Made by a program: the position numbers and the translations under genes
Part shown: positions 22,638 to 35,302 of the stretch, in pieces
Layout of the letters: each line of letters opens with the position of its first letter
Numbering within the stretch: position 1 is the first letter of the stretch
Notes under the pieces: generated by a model
What the model saw: only the letters and a program-made list of their open reading frames with translations
What the model was told of the DNA's origin: nothing
Database searches by the model: none
NCBI GenBank assembly: GCA_030620095.1
Contig: JAUTXW010000537.1
Location: 1,513,501 to 1,577,500, forward strand
Length of the DNA: 64,000 nt
From: Kuschelorhynchus macadamiae
Taxonomy: Eukaryota; Arthropoda; Insecta; Coleoptera; Curculionidae
Reading direction: 5' to 3'

Positions 22638-23222
22638 CTAGTTTGGTACAGCCAAGATTTCTTCTACAAAGTCATTCAGTTCTTGTTGTTGATCAGCTGA
22701 AAGTGCTTCACGGCTTTGAATAGCACAAACCTTAATAGTATCAGTTATACTTGAACGAAACTTCCATTCACCAGTATACAAGTCAGGAACGATTCCCATT
22801 CTGGTCCAAAAATCGATTCCGAGAATTAGAGAGTGAGGAAGGGATGGAACAACAAGAACATCCATGAGAACTACACGGTCTCGAAGTTGGATAGGAAGTT
22901 GCACAGATCCAATGACATCACACGATTCACCATTCGCCACAGTGCAATGAGAGTTACTTAAATTAAGTTTACACAAGGGTTTCAGAGTTTTCCAACCAGC
23001 TTCACCAAGTATGGTTTTAGAAGCTCCACTATCTAATAATCCAAGAACTTTTATGCCGAATATATTTACATTTAAGTATGGTCTTTCATCATCTTTAGCA
23101 TGAGCTAATATATAATCAAGTAAAATTTTAGGAGGAATTGAGGCCTCTAAGTCAATAGACGTTAGGCAAGACGTTCGGCCTAATGCCTTGCCTGCTTTAC
23201 GTTTTTTGAACAAGTTGTGCAT
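22638..23222 (-). pseudogene. Pol: retropepsin-like protease region
   Basis: This is an open block of about 194 codons containing VLGLLDSGASKTILG, the aspartic protease DSGA motif with the catalytic Asp, then VPSLPHSLILGIDFW, the second conserved ILG segment. It separates the Gag zinc knuckles from RT, the usual gypsy order. It ends in a stop at 22638, before the RT start. Confidence 0.85.
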
Positions 23223-23362
23223 GTTCTTGAGGTGACCTCATCTTTTCCACAGCGGTAACAAAACAGTCTTTTCGGATTAGGGCATTGACGAAATCTATGT
23301 CCTGCTTGACGACAATTCCAACATGACGGCTTTTCTCCCGACATCCACAACAATACTTTCAA
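23180..23362 (-). pseudogene. Nucleocapsid zinc knuckles
   Basis: The short frame reads CWNCRQAGHRFRQCPNPK, then FCYRCGKDEVTSRTC: one canonical CCHC knuckle followed by a second Cys-rich knuckle-like motif. It overlaps the gag stop by four bases in a different frame, so it is separated from gag either by a programmed shift or by a mutation; I cannot tell which. Confidence 0.8.
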
Positions 23363-25160
23363 AAATTATTGGAGTCCGTATTATTTTGTATTCCTTGATC
23401 GTTAATGTCTGATGAAAGGTGGGGATCAATTGTGCTTACATGATAATTAGGTCTGTGATAGGCAAGTTCAGGTTCTAACATTTGTCTGAAATTAGTCGGC
23501 GGCGGTACAAATCTTTGAACACGCTGTTCGGTTTCTTCTATCGCACGACTCAAACGTTCTTTAACGGAAGAAATTTGATGAGTCGCAAGGCGGGTTTGCA
23601 AATAAGGCAAAAGATTACGTCTAAGTAATTGAAGCTTTGTCTCCTCTGAAGGTGGTTGAGGTAGCTTACGAAACAAGTTCTCCATGGCAACAACGAAACC
23701 TATTACCCTTTCTTGAGAACCCTGGGTACGACGTCTGATTTCATCCCACAATGAAAATTCATAGTCATAAGGCATGAAAGTATCTCGGAGCTGAGCTAAT
23801 AGATCATCCCAACTATGAAAATTGCAAGTTCGATACCATAAAAGCGCATCCTTTGTGAATAGCTCTGGAGCTGACCTCAATAATTGTTCTTTACTTACTC
23901 CTTTGGACAATATTAATTCCTCGATTCTTTCCAAAAAGTTAGAGAGGCTTCCTTGTCCATCATATTTTATGTTCCAACGGCTAATATCCTTATACGGTGG
24001 AATTGCATCGGCTAATGTATGAGAATAATTATTAGTGGGACCACGAAATGGTGAAAATTCAAAATTATCCAATCGATCTGCTAAGTCAAGAAAAGGAAGA
24101 GAATGCGATAAAGTTTCATTATGCTGAGTAGAATTTATATGTGGAATTTGTGAAGTGAATGAATCTGGTTCACTAAATCGAACCTGTGAATGTCGCCGAT
24201 TATCTACAATCGAAAGAGGGGGATATTGTAAGTTCACACTTGGATTGGTGCAATTTGTTTTATTACTGCCTCCACCAGGTAAAGACAAAGTTCTACTGGG
24301 ATCGACATTGTTAACACCTATCGAATAGTTTCTGTTTACCGGAATATTTGATGGTCAATGATTAGGTTGCGGAATAATGGAAGACTGAAAAATTCTATTT
24401 TCGGAGGATCTAGGAACGGTTGTGGAAGATCTTGGTACCTGAAGTTGTATATGAGAAATAGGAGCGTCAATCAAAGATTGAACTTCAATGTTTTTAGTTT
24501 TTACGATAGTTGCTGCGTGTACATTAATATTTGTATCTGGGACACGTGTTTCACGTTCACTATTAGAAGATGACAAAATGTTAGAATTTTCACGGGTTTG
24601 AGGATTGGACAAATCAATTACTTCATCCAACTCGATTAAGGAATCGCTGGAGTAGACAGCAGAAAGCTGAGTGTTTGTGGATACTTGAGAAGCAGAGATA
24701 GTTTTCCGACAGTTAACATAAGCGATATCATTTTGTTTTTGATTGGTGGAAGATTGAGTAAAATTTTCAATTGGTTCCCTATTTTCAGGTAAATTTGGTG
24801 GTTCTAAAGTCACTAAGTCATAGGATACATGTGCTTCCAAGTTATCAGTTTCTCGCGGTACACTCGTAAAACTATTACATTTATGATCAAGATCCTTTTC
24901 AAGTGCTGCACGCCTTGTTTCTAAGTTATTTTTTAAAATATTATCTGGGTCACAACAGTATTAATGCGTGATATACGTAATTTAATGTGTTCCAATAATG
25001 TACTTATCTTTTTACGCTCATTTTCTTTATTTTCGATATCAATATTTAAAATATCCCGCTTTATGGAATATAATTTCGCTCCGCATAAACAAAGTTCACT
25101 AACTGTTTCGTACGGTGAAGATGTGGGTGGCTGAACACGGCCTTCACGCTCCATGCGCAA
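23359..25160 (-). pseudogene. Gag (capsid) with upstream region
   Basis: The capsid-like block from 24288 to 23359 is open and contains ISRWNIKYDGQGSLSNFLER, ELFTKDALLWYRTC and ETKLQLLRRNLLPYLQTRLA, as in retrotransposon Gag families. In the same frame an upstream block runs from 24840 to 24358 and is Ser/Thr/Asn-rich. Only a TGA at 24355-24357 separates the two. A third piece in another frame (25160-24933) has a short coiled-coil-like Lys/Glu-rich run and may be the original N-terminus. 25170-26060 is 5' leader with no coding signal. Confidence 0.78.
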
Positions 25161-26062
25161 ACTCCTCTTAATTCAGCTCTTTTCTGAGCAAAACTACCGG
25201 TTATTATCCGCGTACCGTTAACTCGTATTTTAGCTCTTCACTACCAAGTAGATTAACGTCCATCTTTAATTACAAAACTCTTAAATTGATAATTTTATTT
25301 AAGTATTCTTATCAAAATGTACGTATTTGTATGTCCAAACTGGACAACCCGACCACAAGTAACAAAAAAATTTTTAAAAAATAATAAAAAAAACCCACAA
25401 AAATATATACCTACAATCTTAAAACCCTGTATAATATAGGTTAATAATCTAGTAACAGAATTATATTACAACCAGAATAAAATCTAGATTGGTCTGCGAT
25501 AAATCAAAATTTTTTATCAAAATTCGTTTTTTTTCAATCAATAAATACCTGAAAAAAAATCAGTACTCTAAGCATAAACACCTACTATGAATGATCATTT
25601 AGAAAAAAATTCATATATCATATACCACAGGTATATAACACTCTGTATTTCATCTACTAATTTAAAAATACTCTATCTGTTTTCACCTATATAATATTTT
25701 GAAAATCAAAATCCCAAATTTCGCAATAACTTCTATAAGATTATTCAATATCAATAACCATTACTAACATTATGCTACATGCCTTAATTTGCAGAAATAT
25801 CAGTCGTTAATTTTCACTATTAACTATAAAAAAAACAAAATTCAAGTTATATATCTAGGTAAGTAAATATTTTACCACAATTATGGTAACACCAAGTATT
25901 TACGAAAAAAAAAAATGCTAGTGCCAACAACAAAAGTAAAGAGCCAAGAGTCCAACCCTGTACAATATCAAATATGAACTAGAGCTGGAGAAATTCCTAG
26001 GTAAACTATATAAATTAAATAGCCAAATCTGCCAATACATCTACTACGCAGCTAAAATACAA

Positions 26063-26078
26063 CACGTTTTGGGCGCCA
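26063..26078 (-). promoter_or_regulatory. Primer-binding site, TGGCGCCC type
   Basis: On the minus strand TGGCGCCCAAAACGTG begins three bases after the end of the 5' LTR. TGGCGCCC is complementary to the 3' end of a tRNA of the lysine-primer type used by many retroelements; the exact tRNA was not checked. Confidence 0.75.
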
Positions 26079-26081
26079 ATT

Positions 26082-27947
26082 TGTTAAAATGAATCGAAGT
26101 ACAATAAAATATTGAAGATTGATTTTAATATTATTAAAGATTGAAGGGTTAAAGGGAGAACTGTTGAACCGTTATCGATCTCTCGGCGAGGACTTTGAAA
26201 CTCGGCCTTTCGATGGATTTGGTGGTACTCTTCGGTTTTCGAAGGTCTATAGGGCTGGGCTGCCGTCGGCTAACTAGATAACTAGTGATTGGTAGAGTGG
26301 GTCGGGGTAAAAATGGAAAAGTATACGCCACCTGTTTTTATGGCCCTTAAAAGAAAGCCCGAGACCGGATGAACTTAAGAAAAACAGGAAAACTACAAAA
26401 ACTTTACAATAACACCAATATCCTTAATGTTGAAAAATATATTTACAAAAACTTACCGTTTTAACCTTGTTTATACATAGATTATAGTCACACTTAGTTC
26501 ATATAAAGTTTAATAAATAAGATTAAAGACATTAATAATTATTACCTTCTCTTACGACTATTTCCTGAGTATGAGCAAAAGAAAGAGAGAGAGCTGTCTA
26601 TAAAATATAGGAAGAGGTCGTAAGATGTGACGTAACCTAATCTAGGATTCTTCCAAATAATTTTTCATGTTGCACTTAAATTTTTATATATTTAATAATA
26701 AGTGGTACGAGAGAAAGCTCATCAAGATTTAACTATGTTAAGTATCTCAGAAAGAAAGTAGTGTGGGTTTTATACCAAGTTAACTTAAATCGAAAGGCTA
26801 CAAAACTTACATCACTCAAGTTTTAAGTACAGTACTTGTCAGTGATATAATTACTTTCGAAATAGGCCTATTTAACCCAGTTTACAAAAAAACCCAAGGT
26901 AGGTAAATTATACATTTTAGTTTTAATAATAAATATTTGTGAGAGAATGATGAAAATGAGACTTACCAATGATATATTGGCCTTTTCAAAGAGTCAAGAA
27001 CATGTGACTTGGAATGAAAAATGAGTTTCTTCCACTAAAATTCTAATTTTAACTCAGCTAGCATAGCTATAGGACACTTAAACAATAAGTCACCCAAAAT
27101 AATTAGAATGGACCCATTTTTCGAAGAAAAATCGGCAAAAATGCCCTAAAGACAACCAAAAGTTCCAGAATATGGTCTGCCTTTTTTTTAACTCCTTCTG
27201 TCACTTTTTCTTTCTACTGTTGGATAGAAACCTAGAGATTTTTGATACAACCCTGATGTTGGTACTATTAATTGTTAATGAAGTTGACAGATATTTCAAA
27301 ATTAATTTAAATTTAGATAACTTTTATTTTTGTTTTGAGATAATTAGGATATACCAAAATGTGAGTTAAAATTACAATGGTAAGTTTCAAAATGAAGATT
27401 TTTGATCATATAAATTTTCTTTACTCTGATTTCCTATTTTTCTAATTCCTAACCTTATTGTTTGTTATTGTTTTTACTAAAGGTTATGTAATGTGCTTTC
27501 TCTTAATTTCAGAAAAATATCAGCTTTATTTCTACAAAGGGGCTTGATGCTACTGAAAAACAACAAATACAATAAGAGCTAAAGAGAGCTATCACCAGAA
27601 TACAAGGTAAACTTTGATTTCTTTTACTTAACTTAGCCTAAAATTGTCAACTCCATAATCACGTAACCAATTTGTACCTAAAATTGCTAATTTTAATAAT
27701 TTGTTTCAGAATGAGAAGAATGTGCCTATGGAGGTCTCCACTACTTGGTTTATTGTTATAAAGTTAACCTAGGATTACTGAGATTGTGTTTTTAAATTTA
27801 GAATTAAACGATAAAAAAAACATTAAATATGTGTCTTATTTCAACTATGAAGATTATAGGAACTGGTAAGCATATTTTATAGATATTATCTTAAATAAAA
27901 GTATAGCAAAATTCTAAATTTCTGTTACTAAAATATAACCCGTTACA
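26082..27947 (-). repeat. 5' LTR (right)
   Basis: It is 1866 bases, near-identical to the left LTR, with the 449-base block missing at about 26886. As the 5' LTR of a minus-strand element it should carry the promoter; I could not place a TATA box with confidence. 27948-28680 next to it shows no gene; a GC-richer patch at 28440-28560 is unexplained. Confidence 0.88.
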
Positions 27948-28682
27948 TCCTTTCCCTGTCTCTTAAGGGTTTTATTATCGTTAATTGAAAGTTTAAATTA
28001 GGGTCTAATTTAGAATTCAAATACTGCTAGAAATTTTGCCATATTATATGGAGTGAATCTATTATGTATAGTTTACAATTTCTGATGTAGCAAGTTTATA
28101 TTTTCCGTGCTGATTGTCTTTAGTTTGTATAATCTACTTTCACATCATAAATCAGTCAGTGGGCCTTTAATAATAAAATTTTCTAACTGTAACTCTAGTA
28201 CAGAATATTCATATTATGTAGCATATTGTTGTCATTGGGTAAAAAAAAACAAGACGGAAAACTTAAACATAGGAAAATTTAATAGATTCAGTAATGACTA
28301 AGTACACATGGACACATTGAGCGCCAAAGTAGACATCGGCCTCAGTTAATATTTGATTGTCAGGCCCTTAGATCATAAAACAAAGGATAGACTCAACATT
28401 TCATTCATAAATAGTTTCAGAAGTTGGATCTATTATTGTTTTTCGCGTGCTAGGGGTGCGAAAGAAAACATATCTTGCTCTGCGTCGCCGGTCTCAAAAA
28501 TGGCAACCCTGCTGGCTCTCACTGTAGACTGAACCAGCAGCCAGCGGCTCGTTTCTCCTTAATTTAATATATGTTTATAGCAAGCAATTTAATGTCTTTT
28601 GCCACTTTTAAGTATCTGTTCAACGCGTAGTCATAAATTCGGGCTGGGGGGTTCAAAATAAGAAAGCATGTGATATAAATAT

Positions 28683-31600
28683 TTTGCGTAAAAGGAAAGT
28701 ATTGTAATCGTATAAAACACCCTCCGAGATTTTTGCAGATCTTCACGTTTCAGGGATGTTGAAATTCTCAAATCCGTCGGTCTGTCTGTCTGTTTGCGGC
28801 ATAGCTAAAAACTACTTATCCGATTGACTTCAAATTTTAGTCAAAAATTAAGAGTCATATGGGGGTGACGTGGTAATAATTTTGTGAAAATCGAATATGA
28901 ACAAAATAGCGGCCTAATAAAATGTTAAAAAAAATATTACTGAAAAACTAATAATCCAATTTACCTCAAAATTTTACAAAAAATCAAGTGTGACCTAGAA
29001 ATAAAGTGTTAAAATTTTGGTGAGGATCCAAAATTAGTATCAAAAAACTGTTTATCCAATTAAGTTGAAGTCTTACACTAAAATCAAGTGTGAAAAAGGG
29101 ATGAACCTGTAAAATTTGGTGTATCCCATATGGCGAAACAAAATGGCGGCGTAATTTAATGTTTAAAAAGTCAGTAAAATTCCATTTCCTACAAAAAAAA
29201 TCTTTTTTTTATGGAGGAAAATAATAAATATGATAACTGATTTTTTTATGGATACGTAATTATGAAATAATACCGGTAAATAAAACAAAAATTTAAAAAT
29301 ATTATGGATATTTGTATGTTCGTAAGTATGTATGTTAGAATGCATAGCTAAATAATGCTTACTTGGATTGACTTCATATTTTAGTCAAAAATTAAAGATC
29401 TAATGGAGATGATCCAGTAATATTTTGGTAAATATCCAATATGGCGGCCTGGTGAAATGTTAAAAGAACATAGAAACACACATAGAAATGAAATGGTAAC
29501 ATTTTGATTTGGATCCAAGAAGGCCTAAAAAACTACTGAGAGTGAGATAGAGATAAACTGGTAAAATTACATTACGAATTCAAAATAGCGGAACAAAATG
29601 GCTGCCAAATAAAATGTCTAAAAAGTCAACGAGAAAAAACTTTCTCATTCAACTGACAAACATTAAATATGACAACGGAATAAACTGGCACGAATTCAAC
29701 ATGACGGAACAATCAGTGTAAAAACTACTTATTTAATTTATTACTTCCCTCGTAAAAGCGAAGTACTGTAATCGTGAAAAAATCACCCTACGAGATTTTT
29801 TTAGATCTTTACGTTTCAGGGTTCCTAGATGCCGAAAAACATGTTGGTCAAATTCTGTCGGTCTGCCTGTCTGTCTCTCTGTCGGTCTGCCTGATCGCGG
29901 CTAACTAAAAAAACTACTTACCCGATTGATTTCAAATTTAGATTCAAAATTAAGGGCCATATGAGAATGATCTGGTAACATTTTGGTAAAAATCCAATAT
30001 GGCGAAACAAAATGGCGGTCTAGTAAAATATAAAAAAAATTTTATTAAAAGACTGCACAAAAATCAAGTAATATATATAAATCAACTAGTAAAATGTTGG
30101 TACGAATCCAAGAGGGCGAAACAAAAAGACAGCTTAATAAGATATTTAAAAATTCAGCCTGAAAAAACTACTTAATAGATTGATTCGCAAGAATTAATTG
30201 TGGTATACAGATGAACTGGTAATTGTGGTATGAATTCGAGTTGGCGGAACAAAAGGGTGGCCAATTAAAATGTTTATAATCGTGAAAGAAATTGCAGGTT
30301 TGGCATATCTTTACTTTTTAGTAAGTTCACGGCGTAGCTAAAAACTACTTGTTTGATTGACTTTACATTTTGGTCACAAATTAAGGGTTTTGTGGAAATG
30401 TCAGGGTAATCATTTGGAAAAAATCCAATATTACGAAATAAAATGGCAGCCTAGAGAATTGTTAAAAAAAGTATTACTAAAAAAGAAATTATCCAATTCA
30501 CTTCACATTTTGCACAAAAATCAAGTTGTTACGTAGGAATCAACCTGTAATATTTTGTAATATAAACCTATATGTAAATAACATAGACTTTTTTAAAAAT
30601 TTAAAATTTTGGGCAAGATAAACTGGTAAAACTGTGGTACGAATTCCAAATGACGAAACAAAATGGCGGTCATATAAAATGTCTAAACAAAATGTTCTAA
30701 TTCATTTGATTAACTGATACGAATTGAACATGATGGTACAAAATGGAGATCTCAAAAATCAGTGTGAAACCTACTTATTGAATTTATTACTTCCCTCGTA
30801 AAAGGGAAGTATTATAATCGTGAAAAAATCATCCTCCAAGATTTTTTCAGATCTATACGTTTTAGGGTCCCTAGACGCATATTCTCTTAATTCCGTCGGT
30901 CGGTCTATCAGTCTGTCTGTCGGTCTCTCGGTCTATCTGTTCGCGGCATAGCTAAAAAACTGCTTACCTGATTAACTTGAAATTTTGGTTAAAAATTAAG
31001 GGACATATGAGGATGACCTGGTAATATTTTGATAAAAATCCAATATGGCAACACAAAATGCAGGCCTAGTGAAATGTTAAACAAATCATTACTAAAAAAT
31101 TGCTTATCTAATTTGTCTGAAATTTTGTACAAAAATCAAGTATTGTAGAAATCACCTGGTGAAATTTTGGTACGAATCTAAGACGGTGGAACAAAATACA
31201 TACTTAATAGACTGATTTCAAATTGTGTGATATAACTAATTGTGGTATAGAGATGAATTAGTAAAACTGTGGTACTAATTCAAAATCACTTTTCAAGGTT
31301 TTACATATCTTAAGCTTCCCTAGATGCAAACATTTTTTTTATCACCTCCGTCGGTCGTCTGTCTGTCAGTCTGTCAGTTAGCGGCATAGCTTAAAAGCTA
31401 CTTATCAGACTGACTTAAAATTTTAGTCAAAAATTAAGGGTCATATGGGGATAACCTGGTAATATCTTTGTAAAAATCCAATATGCCGGAACAAGATGCG
31501 GCCTGGCAAAACGTTAAAAAAAATATTACTAAAAAAGCTAATTATTCGATATAACTTAAATTTTACACAAAAATCGTGTTGCATAGGAACAAACTGGTAA

Positions 31601-32110
31601 CATTTTGGTATGAATATGAGATAGCAAAACAAAATGGCAGCCTAATGAAATATTGAAAATATCGGCCCGAAAAGAGCTACTTATTGATTAATTAAAAATT
31701 GCAAGTGTGATATAGAGATAAACTGGTGTAATTAACGTAAAAAAAAACTTATTCAATTGACTTGTGATAATAGTGATAACTGGTACGAATTCAACATGAC
31801 GTAACGAAATGTCGGAGTGTGTCAATGCAAAAACTAGTCATTAGATTTATTTTAAATTATCACCAAAATTCAAGTGTGGTATAGGTAAAAACTGGTAAAT
31901 TATTCGTAGGAGTCCAATATGATGGAACAAAATGACGCCGAATAAAAAATAAAAAAATTTTAAAAGACATTTTTAAAGATACATATATATGTGTTACTAT
32001 GTACTGAGCTAAAATGGGTGGTCGCATTTCTCTATTCCTAACAAAAAGGAAAGATTCATAACGAGGAAAGTTCCGAAATAAGAGAATTTACCTACTTTTT
32101 TAAATTATGT
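28683..32110 (+). repeat. Array of ACTTCCCTCGT-family units, plus strand
   Basis: Heads are visible at about 28685 (decayed), 29743 and 30789, with partial heads near 30300 and 31310. Each is followed by the GTCGGTCTGTCTGTC run, CGGCATAGCTAAAAA-CTACTTA and repeating modules ending in 'aatggcgg'. The distal end 'tcataacgaggaaagtt' lies at 32054-32071. Modules of about 120-150 bases recur inside each unit, so the element is itself internally repetitive. There is no open frame of note. 32111-32482 holds no recognisable feature. Confidence 0.8.
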
Positions 32111-32869
32111 TCAAAAATCAAGTGTGGGATAAGTAGAAACTGGTAAAATATTGGAACGAAACCCGGCGGGTGGATATAAATAATGCTTTTGGGGGTCTCG
32201 GGAGAGGTGGGGTGGTCAACATTTTAAAAAATCCAAAAAAAGGTCTTTTGTTTAGAGGTTTTAAGTAAAACTGGACTGGCTCTGGGGGTTATACACACAT
32301 AAAAAACGTTCCGTTTCAACCTGCTCCGACATGTTCGCTGGCAATATTTTGTCCGCTACTAAATTCTGTTTAGACTCCATTATACATTATATTGTATCTG
32401 TAAAGTGTTCCTGCCTTGACTGTGCACGCAAAAACGTTCGGTCTTAAGGCCACGGCAGACATCCGTGTCTGTTTGCAGAGTAGGGGAGCACGGGAGAATC
32501 GTACTCAGTCAAGAAAAACTTAAAAAACTCGATTAAATTAATTTATTTTTTATTATATTCTTTCGCGTTACTTATTAGGTTGTTCAACGCCTCTATTAGG
32601 AATATATTAAAGAAATAAAGAACAACTACATTTTGTAATTTTAAAAAAAGTTGCTTTGACTCTCATTGCCCAAGTCTCGGGGTAATGATAATCACGGTTG
32701 GGAGTAATGAGTCATAAAAACTTACGTGCAAAAAGTAACGAAAATAATAATCAACTCAGTTTTACCATAAAAAGTGCAAAGTTATACAAAAAAAAACACG
32801 TAGCATAAATAAAAAGGTTTCAGTTTAACATAGTTATAGATAAAATTCTTAACATTTTGCTAAACAAAA

Positions 32870-34470
32870 TTCACAAATGTACGGTTTGATTTTCCACCAT
32901 CAAAGCAAACAATACATTTGGTCGCGTCCTCGAGGTCATCATCGCTGTCATCATCACATAAAACACTATCATCTGCAAAAGACTCTTCCGATTTTGATTT
33001 ATCTTTATCGCGAAATAAAAATCGTTTTCCCTTCTCATGATTTTTTGCCTTTATTTTTTTCTCGGACTTAGTTTTTGAGACCTTTTTTTTTTCTCTCTAT
33101 TGGCACATTTTTTGTTTTCTTTTCAATCTTTTTTTCTTCATATACAGACTTAAATGGCGTGCTGGTAAGTATTTCTAAATTTTTTTTTTTTTATTTTGCT
33201 TATTATCATTGGATATTGTAGACAATTGTAATGGAGAAATTGTGTCTAATAAAATGGAAATATCGGCTGGGGTATTCGAAATACAATTTGGCTGAACATT
33301 TGGTGCAAAGCTGGTTGAAGGGAACGGATCTACTGCACTGCTTGTAGAAAAAACCGGATCTGGTGAAACGCTTGTAAAAGGAACTGGACCTGGTGCATCG
33401 CTTGTAGAACGGACCGGATCTATAGCGCTACAACTTGAAGGTACGGGATCATCAGCCATGATCAGTGAACAGTTGAGAATAAGAAAACCATCTTCGGTGA
33501 AAATCTCTGGGTTCATGGGAACTATGCCAGTATTACGATAGCCCGATATGTCTTTATAGATCTGCCATAAGCCTTTTGGAATAGCGCAGCTAGCTATACG
33601 GAGTTATTTTATTAAGGTTTTTTGATTTTAAATGAAGGTCACATTCGCAAAAAACCGTTTGAATCTAGATGCTGTAATCGATGCGATGAGTGCGGAGGAA
33701 TAGATAGCATGATTATATGATTTGCTCTGCAAAATTCATAGGCATCTAGAGTGCCATGGCTATTACGATTGTGCAAAACAAGTAAAATGGGCATGTTTTC
33801 GGAAGGCTTTGCAACATTCGAAAAATATTCGCATTGGTCCATCCATTGTGAGAACATTCGTAAACAGCACCTGGTGGTCCATCTTTTTCAAAAAGTGAAA
33901 AATGACGCTGTTGCGGAAAAATAAAAGGTGATGGGACAAAATTCCCTGCAGCACTCATTGCACAGATTGATAATCTTTCCACGCTTCCAGGAAGTCATAT
34001 CATCCGCCTGTTTTTGCCCCATTTTTGCTAAAATCTTCTCAGGCTCTTAAACAATGGTAACACCCGTCTTATCCATATTGTAGATTTAATGGAGTAAAAA
34101 CTTATATTTAGCTATGAGTGTTTCTAAGTTTGTAAAAAATCGGTTAACTTCGTTTTTATTGAAACCTTGAAATCGATTTATGCTCGTTGCTTCGAGTTTG
34201 CGGATGCTAATATTTGGATTTCTCTTAAAAAATCCATTTAACCAATCAAAACCAGCTGTATGAGTTTCTTTATTAAAAACCTGGGCAATTTTGAGCTTTT
34301 CAGCGCGTTGAAAAGCAACCCTGCGAAACTGCCTGGTGCCTAACATATTGAAATTTTGATCAAATGATCTGCCAGTATTATTTCTTGTTCTTCGGTAAAT
34401 GTAGGCTTTTTATTGCTGATTCAAGAGTTTTCAGCGGCCACCCGGCTCTCTCCGTTCTCCGTCTTCGATT
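32870..34470 (-). pseudogene. Tigger-like transposase (CENPB-HTH plus DDE_1), broken
   Basis: Reading from 34470: PTFTEEQEIILADHLI, then the CENPB-type DNA-binding part FDWLNGFFKRNPNISIRKLE (34250-34180) and FNKNEVNRFF. The DDE domain is in shifted frames: SICAMSAAGNFVPSPFIFP (33975-33920), ILLVLHNRNSH (33790-33760), then IPPHSSHRLQHLD. The usual D-N-H-x-S-H motif is H-N-R-N-S-H here, so a catalytic Asp is missing. The C-terminal part at 33516-33175 starts MNPEIFTEDGF and has four or five copies of a ten-residue DPVxSTSxAx repeat, then a Lys/Glu-rich and an Asp-rich tail with CIVC near 32900. Several frame changes make it non-functional. The N-terminus is cut off at the TA repeat near 34490. 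Confidence 0.75.
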
Positions 34471-34486
34471 TCGAGGAATCTATACG

Positions 34487-34488
<2 letters not shown>

Positions 34489-34534
<46 letters not shown>
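34489..34534. repeat. (TA)n microsatellite, left border of Penelope cluster
   Basis: Almost pure TA repeats, with one C. They run directly into the Penelope copy A terminus 'tattcttaggag'. A matching TA run lies at the far side of the cluster. Confidence 0.9.
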
Positions 34535-34536
<2 letters not shown>

Positions 34537-34639
34537 TCTTAGGAGATTTTCTTGGGTTTTTGGTCTGAATTATCTTTTTGAAAAATAAAACTTGTTTATT
34601 CTTCGGAAATCATTTTAATTTGTTTTTTTTTTTCCCAAA

Positions 34640-34664
34640 CGTTTCGGCAACATGCCTTCATCAG
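34640..34664 (-). ncRNA. Hammerhead-ribozyme-like core, copy A
   Basis: On the minus strand CTGATGA, a GGCA/TGCC stem with a TGT loop, then GAAACG: the conserved core and stem II of a hammerhead ribozyme. Penelope-like elements are known to carry such ribozymes. I could not find the partner strands for stems I and III nearby, so self-cleavage is unproven. Confidence 0.6.
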
Positions 34665-35302
34665 TGGATTCTAATACAGGTCACTAAAACTAACAAACAA
34701 TGCTGTTTTGGATTCTTACTTATAAACATGTCTACTTTTTTCTTTTTTTTTGTTTTGTGTAAGAGGATAAAAATGTTCTTTTATATACATTCATACATAA
34801 GTACACCCATGCACAGATATATACATATATACAGAAATTTAATAAACACGTATAACCTAATTAATATTACTTTTTTTTTTATTTTTAAAACAAAACGTTC
34901 AAATTGGATGTATAATTATACTATAACTCACCTAAGAAGGTAAATTTTTTTAATCCATTCACAAATGGGACATATACACTTAAAATTTGTTCTACATATA
35001 TGTGACAATACAGTATATACATACTTAAAACTACTGACTGACTGAAATTAAAATTCGTTTTGCCGCTGTTGCTCGTCATATATATTGTTTTTATTGGGTT
35101 AAAAAACAAGGTGTTTTATATTGTTATTATTTTGGTATGTGGAACGAGCGCATTTATTTTATATTTTTGTAATTAGTGTACCTATTATTATTTCATTTAA
35201 GATAAAGTGTAGAAAATTGAACAATTTTTTTATTTTTGCAAATTGCCATTTAATTTTAAAATTTAAATTTAAATTTACGAGAAAATTGCAGAATATATGC
35301 AG

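Larger units (their letters stand above)
17619..27947 (-). mobile_element. Ty3/gypsy LTR retrotransposon (decayed)
   Basis: Two long direct repeats (17619-19933 and 26082-27947) flank a minus-strand gag-pol region. A 4-base duplication TCCT lies directly outside (17615-17618 and 27948-27951). On the minus strand the LTRs start TGTAACGGG and end TTAACA, the usual TG...CA. The pol order is protease, RT, RNase H, integrase, which is Metaviridae order; no envelope gene is seen. Gag and pol carry several stops and frame changes, so this copy is not autonomous. The two LTRs differ at scattered bases only, apart from a 449-base length difference, so the insertion is not very old (inference). Confidence 0.9.
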
